Part shown: piece by piece, positions 56,504 through 64,000 of the stretch
Layout of the letters: the number at the start of each line of letters is the position of its first letter
How positions within the stretch are numbered: position 1 is the first letter of the stretch
Assembly (NCBI RefSeq): GCF_901875305.1
Contig: NZ_CABFLY010000004.1
Span: forward strand, 1 to 64,000
From: Rothia mucilaginosa
Lineage (GTDB): Bacteria; Actinomycetota; Actinomycetes; Actinomycetales; Micrococcaceae
DNA length: 64,000 nucleotides
Direction of reading: 5' to 3'
Notes under the pieces: generated by a model
Databases searched by the model: none
What the model saw: only the letters and a program-made list of their open reading frames with translations
Told to the model about the DNA's origin: nothing
Made by a program: the position numbers and the translations under genes

Positions 56504-56520
56504 GCTATTTCCCCTTTCAG

Positions 56521-56784
56521 CTATTTGGACTCTGCCGCAGCACGGTCAAGGATGCGCTGCAGGTGCTCCGGGATCTGTCGGTACTCCCCAGCCTCGGGGG
56601 AGCCAATCTCATACTTGCGGGCGTAGCAGAGGATTTTGATAAGGGTATCCATCTGGTCATAGTCACCAAACTCTACAAAGAGTTCCAGGATGTACTCCGT
56701 AGTCAAAGGCCATACCGCCCACGGAAGATATGGTTGAGGGGCGCTCGCAGGCACGGCGACTGCCGCACACGCGAACGCCCCCAC
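56521..56784 (-). CDS. Short hypothetical protein, possibly a gene fragment
   Basis: An 87-residue frame starting at GTG 56784 without a ribosome site. The C-terminal two thirds (LTTEYILELFVEFGDYDQMDTLIKIL to RAAAESK) looks like a real helical protein end. The N-terminal part is Ala/Pro-rich and may be read-in. It could be the 3' remnant of a larger gene or a small immunity-type protein. It is placed just upstream of the membrane gene at 55631. Confidence 0.4.
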   Translation of the reverse strand: MGAFACAAVAVPASAPQPYLPWAVWPLTTEYILELFVEFGDYDQMDTLIKILCYARKYEIGSPEAGEYRQIPEHLQRILDRAAAESK

Positions 56785-56809
56785 TCAGGTTACTAAACCA
56801 GACCCCGGT

Positions 56810-57286
56810 CTACTTGTTGTCTACGCGGTAGAGCCAGCCACCATATGAGCAGTAACGCTTACCGTCCTTCTCGGTGTAGTAGGCACCAAATTCCTTGCTC
56901 TCACACTTCTGAATCGCTTCGCGTGCCATCTGCTCACGCTCTGCACGCTTCTGAGCGCGCACATTGTTACCCAGAACGAAGGTGACCATCGCAACCGCGA
57001 CCAGCACGAGCGAAATGATAGCCATGACCTTGCCCTTGCCGGTGCCGCGCTTGACCATGACCAGGGCAATAATCGCGAAAATAACGGTCGGAACTGCGGT
57101 AAATGCGCCCAGGATAATGAAGCCGGTCAGGGCGGAGATAATGCCCAAGACCAGTGCGGTTACTGCCGCCCACTTTTTCTTTTTCGGGGCTTCGACGGGT
57201 GCGCCGTGTGCGGGCTGTGCGGCGGGTGCCTGCTGGGTGAACTGCGGCTGCTGCGGTGCGGCCGGCTGCGGGGTGTTTTCAGACAT
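56810..57286 (-). CDS. DUF4190-like membrane protein
   Basis: A 158-residue protein. A Pro/Gln/Ala-rich cytoplasmic N-tail (~1-36) is followed by K-K-K-K-W and two helices (about 38-66 and 70-108) with 'ALVLGIISALTGFIILG' and 'GKVMAIISLVLVAVAMV', the DUF4190 pattern. A short outer or inner C-terminal part has two cysteines and 'GKRYCSYGGWLYRV'. ATG 57286 has GAGGAC upstream; the frame extends 47 codons up through the promoter region and is rejected there. Function unknown; DUF4190 proteins often lie near secretion systems in actinobacteria. Confidence 0.7.
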   Translation of the reverse strand: MSENTPQPAAPQQPQFTQQAPAAQPAHGAPVEAPKKKKWAAVTALVLGIISALTGFIILGAFTAVPTVIFAIIALVMVKRGTGKGKVMAIISLVLVAVAMVTFVLGNNVRAQKRAEREQMAREAIQKCESKEFGAYYTEKDGKRYCSYGGWLYRVDNK

Positions 57287-57587
57287 GAAAGTCCTCATTT
57301 CGTATGTGGTTGGTGAATCTATCGATAGGGTGCCACCCCGAGTGGGCTGGCATTTCCTAAGGATACCGTAGCGGGAGAAATCTCTTGATGAGAGTAGATA
57401 AATGTATATGCACGCACTGTTGTGCAATGTCTACTATGAGAAATTTTTCTCACAACAGGGTGTGGAAGATGCGCTTTGCCGCGAAATAGTGTAATGTTCG
57501 GAGTGGTGCAAAGCACTAACGGTGCGTATTTGATATTCGTGTATCTAATGCACATCTTCCGGCAACTCAACGACGAAAGAGGAACTC

Positions 57588-57872
57588 GTGTCCGATCGCG
57601 TACTCTCATCGCAGGCAGCCAAGGATGCCATTACTGCTCTCCAGAACATCATCAATGGCGGCCTGCAGAACGAAATCAACAACCTCAACCAGCAGGGTAA
57701 CCAGCTGAAGGACCCCAACAACTGGGACGGCCCCCTGGCTGAGCGTTTCCGCAATGACACCTGGCCCGGCGTAGAAAACACCCTGCGTAACCTGACTCAG
57801 GAACTGACCGACCTGCGCGAGCAGCTCAACCAGATTTCTACCGATATCTTCCAGGCAGGTGGCGGCTCCTAA
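57588..57872 (+). CDS. WXG100-family small protein
   Basis: A 94-residue, two-helix ESX-type protein that probably dimerises and serves as secretion partner for the large toxin-like protein downstream. The helices are broken by 'DPNNWDGPLAERF', with the Trp-x-Gly motif (W-D-G), and the second helix ends QISTDIFQAGGGS. Length and layout fit WXG100 proteins secreted by type VII systems. The start is GTG 57588 with GAAAGAGG upstream. A terminator follows, and the toxin-like gene starts 180 bases further. No secretion ATPase lies in the window. Confidence 0.85.
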   Translation: MSDRVLSSQAAKDAITALQNIINGGLQNEINNLNQQGNQLKDPNNWDGPLAERFRNDTWPGVENTLRNLTQELTDLREQLNQISTDIFQAGGGS

Positions 57873-57884
57873 GCCTTCCCTGGT

Positions 57885-57944
57885 AAACGCCGTTTACCGC
57901 CCCGCTCCCCGGCTACGGGGCGGTGAGCGGTAGGCGGCGTTTTC
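57885..57944 (+). terminator. Terminator after the WXG100 gene
   Basis: A nested stem: AAACGCCG (57885-57892) with CGGCGTTT (57935-57942), then TACCGC/GCGGTA, and CCCCG/CGGGG at the top. Confidence 0.8.
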
Positions 57945-58052
57945 TGTTATTCGGTTATACCCACGTAGTTTTCCAGACATGGTGTACATGTCTGTCTACA
58001 TCTGTTTAATCACCACACTTCCGAACCAATCACACCTGAAAGGTGGCAGAGC

Positions 58053-61000
58053 ATGGATGCGCCCGATTCAACTAATGTGAGCACTGAAAGAGTTAAGTTT
58101 GATGATGCAACATCTGATGCTTTTGCGAATGCCTGCCGTGGCGTAGCGCAGAACATTGATAATACTCTTCCCGGCCTCAAGTCCTCTTTGACGAAGGCTC
58201 TTGAGGATTTTGAAGGTCACTACGCAGAGATTACGGCAGCCAATATTGACACTGCAGTCAGTGATGGTCGTGATATTGCGAATATTCTGCGCCAGCTGGC
58301 AACGGTGGTGGACCGCCTTAAGGAAGCTGCTCATAAGGAAAATGAGAACCGCGACCGTATGTACCACTATGAGACTGACTGGGGCGGTTTCCGTAAATGG
58401 TGGAATGAAACGTTCGGAGGTGATCCTCCGAAGGCTGAGCATTACGTACCTGACACCAATATTGATACTGCGTCGTTAGGTCATCGTGAGAGCACTGAGA
58501 CTCGTTCATCGGGCATGCCTGTTTCTTCGGCGCGCCCTTCGACCGTGCGTGCTCTTTCTGGTACTTTGGCGAACCTCGGCACTAGCTTTGACGCTGAGCC
58601 CGGTAAGCTCCGTAGCCTTGCTTCTGAATTTGCGGCTAAGTGCCAGTGGGGAACTATTGATGCTGAAAATCTCATCAGCACGTTTGAAGCGTGGAATAAG
58701 TCGAACGCCAACGATAAGACTTGGCTGGGCATCGTAGCCAATACTTTTGAAAAGTACGGTAGCTCGGGCCAGATTGTTACCGTTGCTGATTCTGTTCTGG
58801 ATGGCGCCATTAGTGCAGCTGGAGTTAGCACCGAGCGTCACGATTTGGAAGTTCCGACTCCGGCTATTGTGGGTAAGTCTACGACCAGCGGTTATGTGAA
58901 TGACCCCGTGAACGTTGCGACCGGTAACTTCATTGAAGAAGAAACCGACATGGCGTTCTCCGGCGTGGTTTCTGCGTGCGCTGTAACTCGCATGTACAAC
59001 AGTGTGGCTGTTTTCGGTCAGCACGCTGTATCTGGCGTGTTCGGTGCTGGCTGGTCCTCAAATATTGAGAGCCGTGTGCAGCTGAACGTTGAGAATGCTG
59101 TCTGGACTATGGCTGACGGTCGTGAGGTTACCTTCGACCGAATGACTCGTGAGGACGGCACCCACGGCTATGCTCGTGCCCCGCGTGAAGCATGGTGGCT
59201 TGAAGAACTGCCCCTCACCCAGCTGATGGGTGAAGAGGGCTCTATTGCTGATCCCTCCCTGCGTTATATTTTGCACGCTACGGGCTATGACGCCTCGTCC
59301 CTGCTGCGTATTTCCGACAACTCTGGTACCCAGCACATTTTTAGCCTCACCGGTGTTTACCTGGGCATGAGCGCTGGAGCAGGTACTGCTGTCGCATACC
59401 TGCGCGATGAAGAGGGTCGTGTTGGCGCTATCGTGCATCAGCGCGGTGCACGTATCGAGGTGGAGTACACCGAAGGTGGCCTCGTCGGTGCTATTCACTC
59501 TTCACGTGGTCAGTCGGTGCGTTACGAGTACGTCACTCTTGACGGTCGTACTCACCTGTGTGCGGTGCATGGCGATGCCGGTACCCGCCGTTATGAACAT
59601 GACGCTACCGGTCTGATTCACCGTGTGGTAGCTAGTGCCGGCACTGTTGAGGTGACGAACTACTACGACCCGACCGGCCGCATTACCGAACAGGACACCG
59701 AATACGGTCGTCGTGTTCGCTACCGCTACCTGCCGAATGGCATTACTGACGTTTCGAACGAAGACGCCTCCTATACGAACCTGTGGATTAGTGACCAGTA
59801 CGCACGCCTGACCGCCATTGTTGACGCGGAAGGCGGGCGTGCTAGCTATGCCTACGATGACTTTGGCAACCGTGTGAGCGTAGTAGACCGCGATGGTTCT
59901 CGCATTACCCGCTACAGTGATGAGCGTGGCCGTATTATTCGTGAGGTCACCGATGAGGGCGCTGAAACCCTCTTCGCCTATGACGAGCATGACCGCGTAG
60001 TCTCCGTGGCAATGAGCGCTATTGAGACGGACCCGCGCGCTCGCCGTGCCGCCCGTCTGGCTCGTCGTGCCCGCATGGAGGCTGAGGCCCAGGGTCGCAC
60101 TTTTGAGGGTGTTTCGGGGCAGGACTCTGCCCAGAGCCCTGCCGTAAGCCCGATGACTACGGTGACTTACGAGTACGCGAATGATTTTGAGCGTAACCCT
60201 TCTTCTATGACCGACGGTAACGGCCATGTGACCCGTTTTGAGTGGGCTGACGGTCTGCTACAGCGTGTGGTGAGCCCTGAGGGTGTTACTGTCTCCCTTG
60301 AGTATGACGAGTTCGGTCTGCTGACCGGTATTCGTAATGCTGAGCAGCAGCTGACCCGTTGCGAGTACTCTGCTGCGGGCCACCTGGTGAAGATTGTTTC
60401 GGCCCTTGGGCTGGAGACTGAGTTCACCTATGATTCTGCCGGTCACATGGTGTGCCGTCAGGACCCGGATGGTTCCCGCTGGCGTTTTGAGTACGCTGCT
60501 GGCGGTCGCCTGGTGGCTTCGGTGGATCCTGCAGGTGCCCGTACCGAGTACGAGTACGGTCCGAGCGGTGACATTGTTGCCGTGGTCGACCCGCTGGGTC
60601 GCCGCATGGAGCGTTCCTTTGATACGAACGGCAATATTGACCGCATTACCCTGCCGGGTGGCGCGCAGTTCAACTACGCCTACGATGGTTTGATGCGCCT
60701 GGTCCGCACCATTGACCCCGCCGGTGGTGTGTGGACTCGCGAGTATGATGCCGCAAGCACCCTGACCGCGTTGATTGACCCGACCGGCGTGAGTGTACGT
60801 ACTTCGGTTGATTCCTCGCGCAAGACCTTCACCACCAATGATGGTGTTGATCGCGTGCGTATCTCGTGCGACCACCTGGGCCGCCCGGTGCGTACCGAGG
60901 TTCTCCCCGAGGATTCTGGCCCGCAGGTTAGTGCAGATGCTGACGACCCGACTGTCTCCACGATGGTTTATGACGGCGCGGGTAACCCCGTGCAGGTTCT

Positions 61001-64000
61001 GGACGCTGAGGGCGGTCTGAGCCGTTACGAGTACAACGGCTCGAACCAGATGGTGCGTATGATTTCCCCCGCGGGTCGTGTGACCGAGTACAGCTATGAT
61101 GTGTGCGGTCGACTGGCTGCAACCTATGAGGCTGCCGGTACTGCTGAGCAGTCTGTGACTCGTTACGAGTACGATGCTGATTCCCGTCTGATTCGCCAGG
61201 TGTACGGTGACGGTTCTGAGGCGCGCGTTCGCTATGACGCGTGCGGTCGTGTGCTGTCCATTACCGGTTCCGGTGTGGCTTCTCCGGTGTTCTACACCTG
61301 GGATTCTTGTGGTCGTGTGAAGAGCATCCGTGATAACAAGTGGGGTACTCGTTCGTTCACCTATGATGCTGCTTCCCAGGTGGTTGCGGTGACTAATGGT
61401 GCCGGTGGCGTGACCCATTACCGTTATGACGAGGCGGGTAACGTTACCTCTGTGATGGACCCTGCCGGTCGTATTACCAGCTACGAGTATGACCTGATGG
61501 GTAATGTTCTGGCGGTAACCAATCCGCTGGGTATGCGCACTACCTCTACCTATGATGCTGCCGGTCGTCTGCTGACCAGCACTGACGGTAATGGTGCTGT
61601 ACATTCCTTCGGTTACGACCGTGACGGCGTTCCCTGTTCCCATTCGGTGAATGGCTCTCTGTTGTACCGTATGGAGCGTGATTCTGCGCGCCGTACGATG
61701 ACGACTTATGATCATGCGGGCGTTGATGCGTTTGGTGCTCCCGTAGTGATCGTCGAGTCGTACGACCGCTTAGGTCGTCTAATCCGTCAGCGCCGTGAGT
61801 TTGGTGCCCAGATTCCGCAGTCTTTCCGCACTGCGTACATGGACGAGGCCGGCGGCTATGAGCTGTCCTATGCTTATGATGCTGATGGTCTGCGCACTGA
61901 GTTTGTGCACCCTCTGGGTTCGAGCGCTTATGCGTATGATGCTGCTGGTCGTATGGTCAAGCAGACTGACATCACCGCGTATCGCCTGGATGGGACCGCT
62001 GTTACCTCTGAGTCTCGTGTGGAGTCTTCTTTCGAGTACAACGCGGTAGATGCGCTGGTGCGTGCGCAGGTGTCTGATTTGGCGGGTAGCTGGGTTCGCG
62101 AGTTTGGTTACCGTGGTGCGCACATGATTTCTGTGACTGAGGGCCCTGCTGTGGCAGACTCTTCTGAGGCTCTGCGCACTGAGATTATTCGTGATGATTT
62201 GGGCCGTATTAGCGGTGTGGATTCGCCTGCTGGTCTGGTCATGTACACCTACACTGACGCGCAGATGCTCTCTTCTGCCGTACGCGGTACCGAGACTCTG
62301 CGTTGGACCTATGACGCTGCTGGTGCGCTGGTGCGTGTTGAGTACTTTGATAGCGCCCAGCCGCAGAGCGCTTGGGTGAAGGTGCTGGTCACTGATGAGG
62401 GCGCCCGCGTTCGCGCAGTATGTCTCTACGGTGTGCAGGGTGAGGCGAAGGCTGATTCCCCGTCGGCTGAGTTTGCTCCTGTTGTTGAGGACGCTCAGGC
62501 GTGGCTGGGCCAGTGCCCGGAGTCCGTGGAAGTTGAAGGCGTTACCTTGGTGCCGGTTTCGACGAGCGTGTTCTCGTATGACGGTAATGATTCGCGTCTT
62601 CTGCAGGTTTCTTCGGATGGTTCTGGCTCGTTGCTGACTTATGGTGCGGCTGGGTTCGTGAGCTCGGTGGCGTCGTGGGGTTCTGCTGAGGATTCTGCTG
62701 TGTCCTTCTCGCTGTTGTGCGCTTCTACTGATGGTCGTGTGCTTGCTGCCGGTGGTGCGCCTGTTGGTGTACCCGAGTTTGGTGTGCCCTCAACCGGTGC
62801 TGGTGTCGCTGTTGGTTCTGTGGCTGGTTTTGATGCTTCGGTGATGCACCCGCTGGTGTGGGATGAGAATTCGTTCGTTCCGCGCGTGCTGGGTGTGGGC
62901 GGCTCGTCGTTGCCTTCTGTGGGTTCGTTGGTTCCTGGTGCTGGTTCTGGTGCTGGTTTGTTGGATCCGTATGGTTGGGCGTCTTTGGGTGTTGCTGCGC
63001 CTGCTGTGCCGTCTGCTCAGGGCGCTTCTGCTACTGGTGGTGCGCCTGTGTTGCCGGATTCGCTGGTTGGTGTTTCTGCGGCTTCGGGTGTGGTGCTGGG
63101 TTCTTCTGGTTTTGAGGTGTTGGGTGCCCGTGTGGTGGATTCGCGTGTGGCTCGTTTTACTGCGCCTGATCCTTTGGCGGCTCCTGTGGGTGCCGCGTGG
63201 GGTGCTGATCGGTTCTCGTTGGTGGGTGGTAACCCGGTTTCTTTGGTGGATCCGTGGGGTTTGTCGCCGATTTCGTTTGAGGAGTATGAGGAGTATCGTC
63301 AGGAGCGCATTAAGAATAAGGGTGCGATTATGGCGGCGCGTTGGTTGCAGGTGGCTGCTGTTGCGGTCGTGGTTGCATCTGTATTTTGGGGTGGTCCTCT
63401 TATCGCTGCTATTGCTTGGGGTGCGGCTGCTGGTGCTTTGGAAGGCGCTGCTGGTGCCTTGGAGAAGACGAAGAATGGTCAGGTGGATCTCTGGAACGTG
63501 ATAGGGGAAGCAGGCTGGGGCGCAGCTAAAGGCGCTGTTACGGGCGTTGTCGCGAAGGTGTTTACCCATGCTCAAGTTTTTGCCAAAATTCCGGTAAACG
63601 GTTTTACGGAGAATATGGCTTCTAAGGTGGCTTCTAAGGCTGCCTCTAAGAAGGGCTTTGATAAGCTTGTACCTTCTATTATTCAGAAGCCTGCTCAGAA
63701 GGCCGCTTCATTCATTAGTGCTCGTAGAGATTCCGTGAGTAAGATCAGTTGGAAGACTAAGGATCCTGCGCCTTGGGTGAGGATGCAGAATATATCTGGT
63801 AAGTATGCCCCGGAGATTGCGGGTGAGTCATTGTCTGCTGGCGTGGGTGCCGTGTGGGATTACACGAGGAAGGCCGAAAACTTTAACGCCGGGGAGGCTG
63901 CTAAGGTTTTTACTTGGTCATCTATTTCTGGCTTTGCTAAGAGTGGTATAACCAAGGGCGTTAAGGTTGGGTATTCTGATAAGGTTGCGTCTAAGACTAA
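58053..64000 (+). CDS. RHS/YD-repeat polymorphic-toxin-type protein, 3' end outside the window
   Basis: The frame from ATG 58053 (AAAGGTGG upstream) stays open to the window end, so at least 1,982 residues are visible. Residues ~1-120 form a helical ESX/LXG-like N-terminus with no signal peptide. From ~280 (VNDPVNVATGNF) comes a DUF6531-type entry, then about 1,100 residues of YD repeats (patterns like YEYDxxGRL, for example 'SYEYDLMGNVLAVTNPLG'). The RHS core ends at 'FTAPDPLAAPVG' to 'SLVDPWGL' with Asp1733, the site where related proteins cut themselves. After it begins the variable C-terminal effector: a hydrophobic helix region (~1760-1795), then Lys/Ala-rich sequence. It is presumably secreted and delivers a toxin; the toxin part and any immunity gene lie beyond 64000. 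Confidence 0.88.
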   Translation, partial: MDAPDSTNVSTERVKFDDATSDAFANACRGVAQNIDNTLPGLKSSLTKALEDFEGHYAEITAANIDTAVSDGRDIANILRQLATVVDRLKEAAHKENENRDRMYHYETDWGGFRKWWNETFGGDPPKAEHYVPDTNIDTASLGHRESTETRSSGMPVSSARPSTVRALSGTLANLGTSFDAEPGKLRSLASEFAAKCQWGTIDAENLISTFEAWNKSNANDKTWLGIVANTFEKYGSSGQIVTVADSVLDGAISAAGVSTERHDLEVPTPAIVGKSTTSGYVNDPVNVATGNFIEEETDMAFSGVVSACAVTRMYNSVAVFGQHAVSGVFGAGWSSNIESRVQLNVENAVWTMADGREVTFDRMTREDGTHGYARAPREAWWLEELPLTQLMGEEGSIADPSLRYILHATGYDASSLLRISDNSGTQHIFSLTGVYLGMSAGAGTAVAYLRDEEGRVGAIVHQRGARIEVEYTEGGLVGAIHSSRGQSVRYEYVTLDGRTHLCAVHGDAGTRRYEHDATGLIHRVVASAGTVEVTNYYDPTGRITEQDTEYGRRVRYRYLPNGITDVSNEDASYTNLWISDQYARLTAIVDAEGGRASYAYDDFGNRVSVVDRDGSRITRYSDERGRIIREVTDEGAETLFAYDEHDRVVSVAMSAIETDPRARRAARLARRARMEAEAQGRTFEGVSGQDSAQSPAVSPMTTVTYEYANDFERNPSSMTDGNGHVTRFEWADGLLQRVVSPEGVTVSLEYDEFGLLTGIRNAEQQLTRCEYSAAGHLVKIVSALGLETEFTYDSAGHMVCRQDPDGSRWRFEYAAGGRLVASVDPAGARTEYEYGPSGDIVAVVDPLGRRMERSFDTNGNIDRITLPGGAQFNYAYDGLMRLVRTIDPAGGVWTREYDAASTLTALIDPTGVSVRTSVDSSRKTFTTNDGVDRVRISCDHLGRPVRTEVLPEDSGPQVSADADDPTVSTMVYDGAGNPVQVLDAEGGLSRYEYNGSNQMVRMISPAGRVTEYSYDVCGRLAATYEAAGTAEQSVTRYEYDADSRLIRQVYGDGSEARVRYDACGRVLSITGSGVASPVFYTWDSCGRVKSIRDNKWGTRSFTYDAASQVVAVTNGAGGVTHYRYDEAGNVTSVMDPAGRITSYEYDLMGNVLAVTNPLGMRTTSTYDAAGRLLTSTDGNGAVHSFGYDRDGVPCSHSVNGSLLYRMERDSARRTMTTYDHAGVDAFGAPVVIVESYDRLGRLIRQRREFGAQIPQSFRTAYMDEAGGYELSYAYDADGLRTEFVHPLGSSAYAYDAAGRMVKQTDITAYRLDGTAVTSESRVESSFEYNAVDALVRAQVSDLAGSWVREFGYRGAHMISVTEGPAVADSSEALRTEIIRDDLGRISGVDSPAGLVMYTYTDAQMLSSAVRGTETLRWTYDAAGALVRVEYFDSAQPQSAWVKVLVTDEGARVRAVCLYGVQGEAKADSPSAEFAPVVEDAQAWLGQCPESVEVEGVTLVPVSTSVFSYDGNDSRLLQVSSDGSGSLLTYGAAGFVSSVASWGSAEDSAVSFSLLCASTDGRVLAAGGAPVGVPEFGVPSTGAGVAVGSVAGFDASVMHPLVWDENSFVPRVLGVGGSSLPSVGSLVPGAGSGAGLLDPYGWASLGVAAPAVPSAQGASATGGAPVLPDSLVGVSAASGVVLGSSGFEVLGARVVDSRVARFTAPDPLAAPVGAAWGADRFSLVGGNPVSLVDPWGLSPISFEEYEEYRQERIKNKGAIMAARWLQVAAVAVVVASVFWGGPLIAAIAWGAAAGALEGAAGALEKTKNGQVDLWNVIGEAGWGAAKGAVTGVVAKVFTHAQVFAKIPVNGFTENMASKVASKAASKKGFDKLVPSIIQKPAQKAASFISARRDSVSKISWKTKDPAPWVRMQNISGKYAPEIAGESLSAGVGAVWDYTRKAENFNAGEAAKVFTWSSISGFAKSGITKGVKVGYSDKVASKT

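Noticed and set aside
60258..61715. 485-codon frame antisense to the RHS gene
   Set aside because: It lies wholly inside YD-repeat coding sequence, is rich in T/H/R/G as a mirror of the repeats, and shows no known domain.

Overview
The window is a high-G+C Gram-positive (actinobacterial) chromosome segment. The 16S and 23S genes, the CrgA/SrtE/PabA/PknB/PknA/PbpA/RodA/PstP/FhaB/FhaA order with an adjacent tRNA-Leu, the fused LysX protein and the anchored-repeat ABC transporter all point to the Micrococcaceae. The 16S sequence reads to me as Rothia, close to R. mucilaginosa; this is recognition by eye, not a search.

Layout. 1-5730: rRNA leader, 16S, spacer and 23S on the + strand, closed by two strong terminators and with no 5S gene in the usual place. 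5.8-9.6 kb: an unknown START-like protein, an eight-helix membrane protein and a divergent lysE/lysG-type exporter-regulator pair. 9.7-22.2 kb: the cell-envelope and division block, with crgA facing srtE, a 53-residue membrane protein and pabA, then a tightly coupled minus-strand operon fhaA-fhaB-pstP-rodA-pbpA-pknA-pknB and tRNA-Leu(CAG). In this operon forkhead-associated adaptors, a PP2C phosphatase and two PASTA kinases sit with a SEDS glycosyltransferase and its partner transpeptidase. 22.3-31.5 kb: a small PLDc_N-type membrane protein, an alanine/sodium symporter, LysX, NhaA, ferritin and a MarR regulator.

31.5-38.7 kb is the most unusual stretch. It holds a probable free-standing structured RNA with its own promoter and terminator, a dense cluster of DnaA-box-like 9-mers (including two near-identical copies of a ~40-bp block), sodA, an AlbA_2/ATPase/winged-helix gene bracketed by two copies of the sodA terminator hairpin, and an ABC-F gene whose leader carries a five-codon upstream ORF that can pair with the 3' arm of an intrinsic terminator. 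An NrtR-like regulator follows. 38.9-44.1 kb: a quinol-monooxygenase-like protein, a TetR/MFS efflux pair with a clear operator, an unknown membrane protein with a long charged tail, two large hairpins, and an alcohol dehydrogenase pseudogene.

44.3-54.5 kb is an anchored-repeat metal-type ABC transporter locus: permease, ATPase, a membrane-anchored repeat protein, a ZnuA-like lipoprotein with a repeat domain inserted in it, an LPXTG surface protein, and a divergent LAXTG surface protein. The LAXTG protein is a plausible client of the class E sortase at 10.2 kb. 54.5-64 kb: small membrane proteins on the minus strand, then a WXG100-type protein and a very large RHS/YD-repeat protein of the polymorphic toxin type, which runs off the window end.
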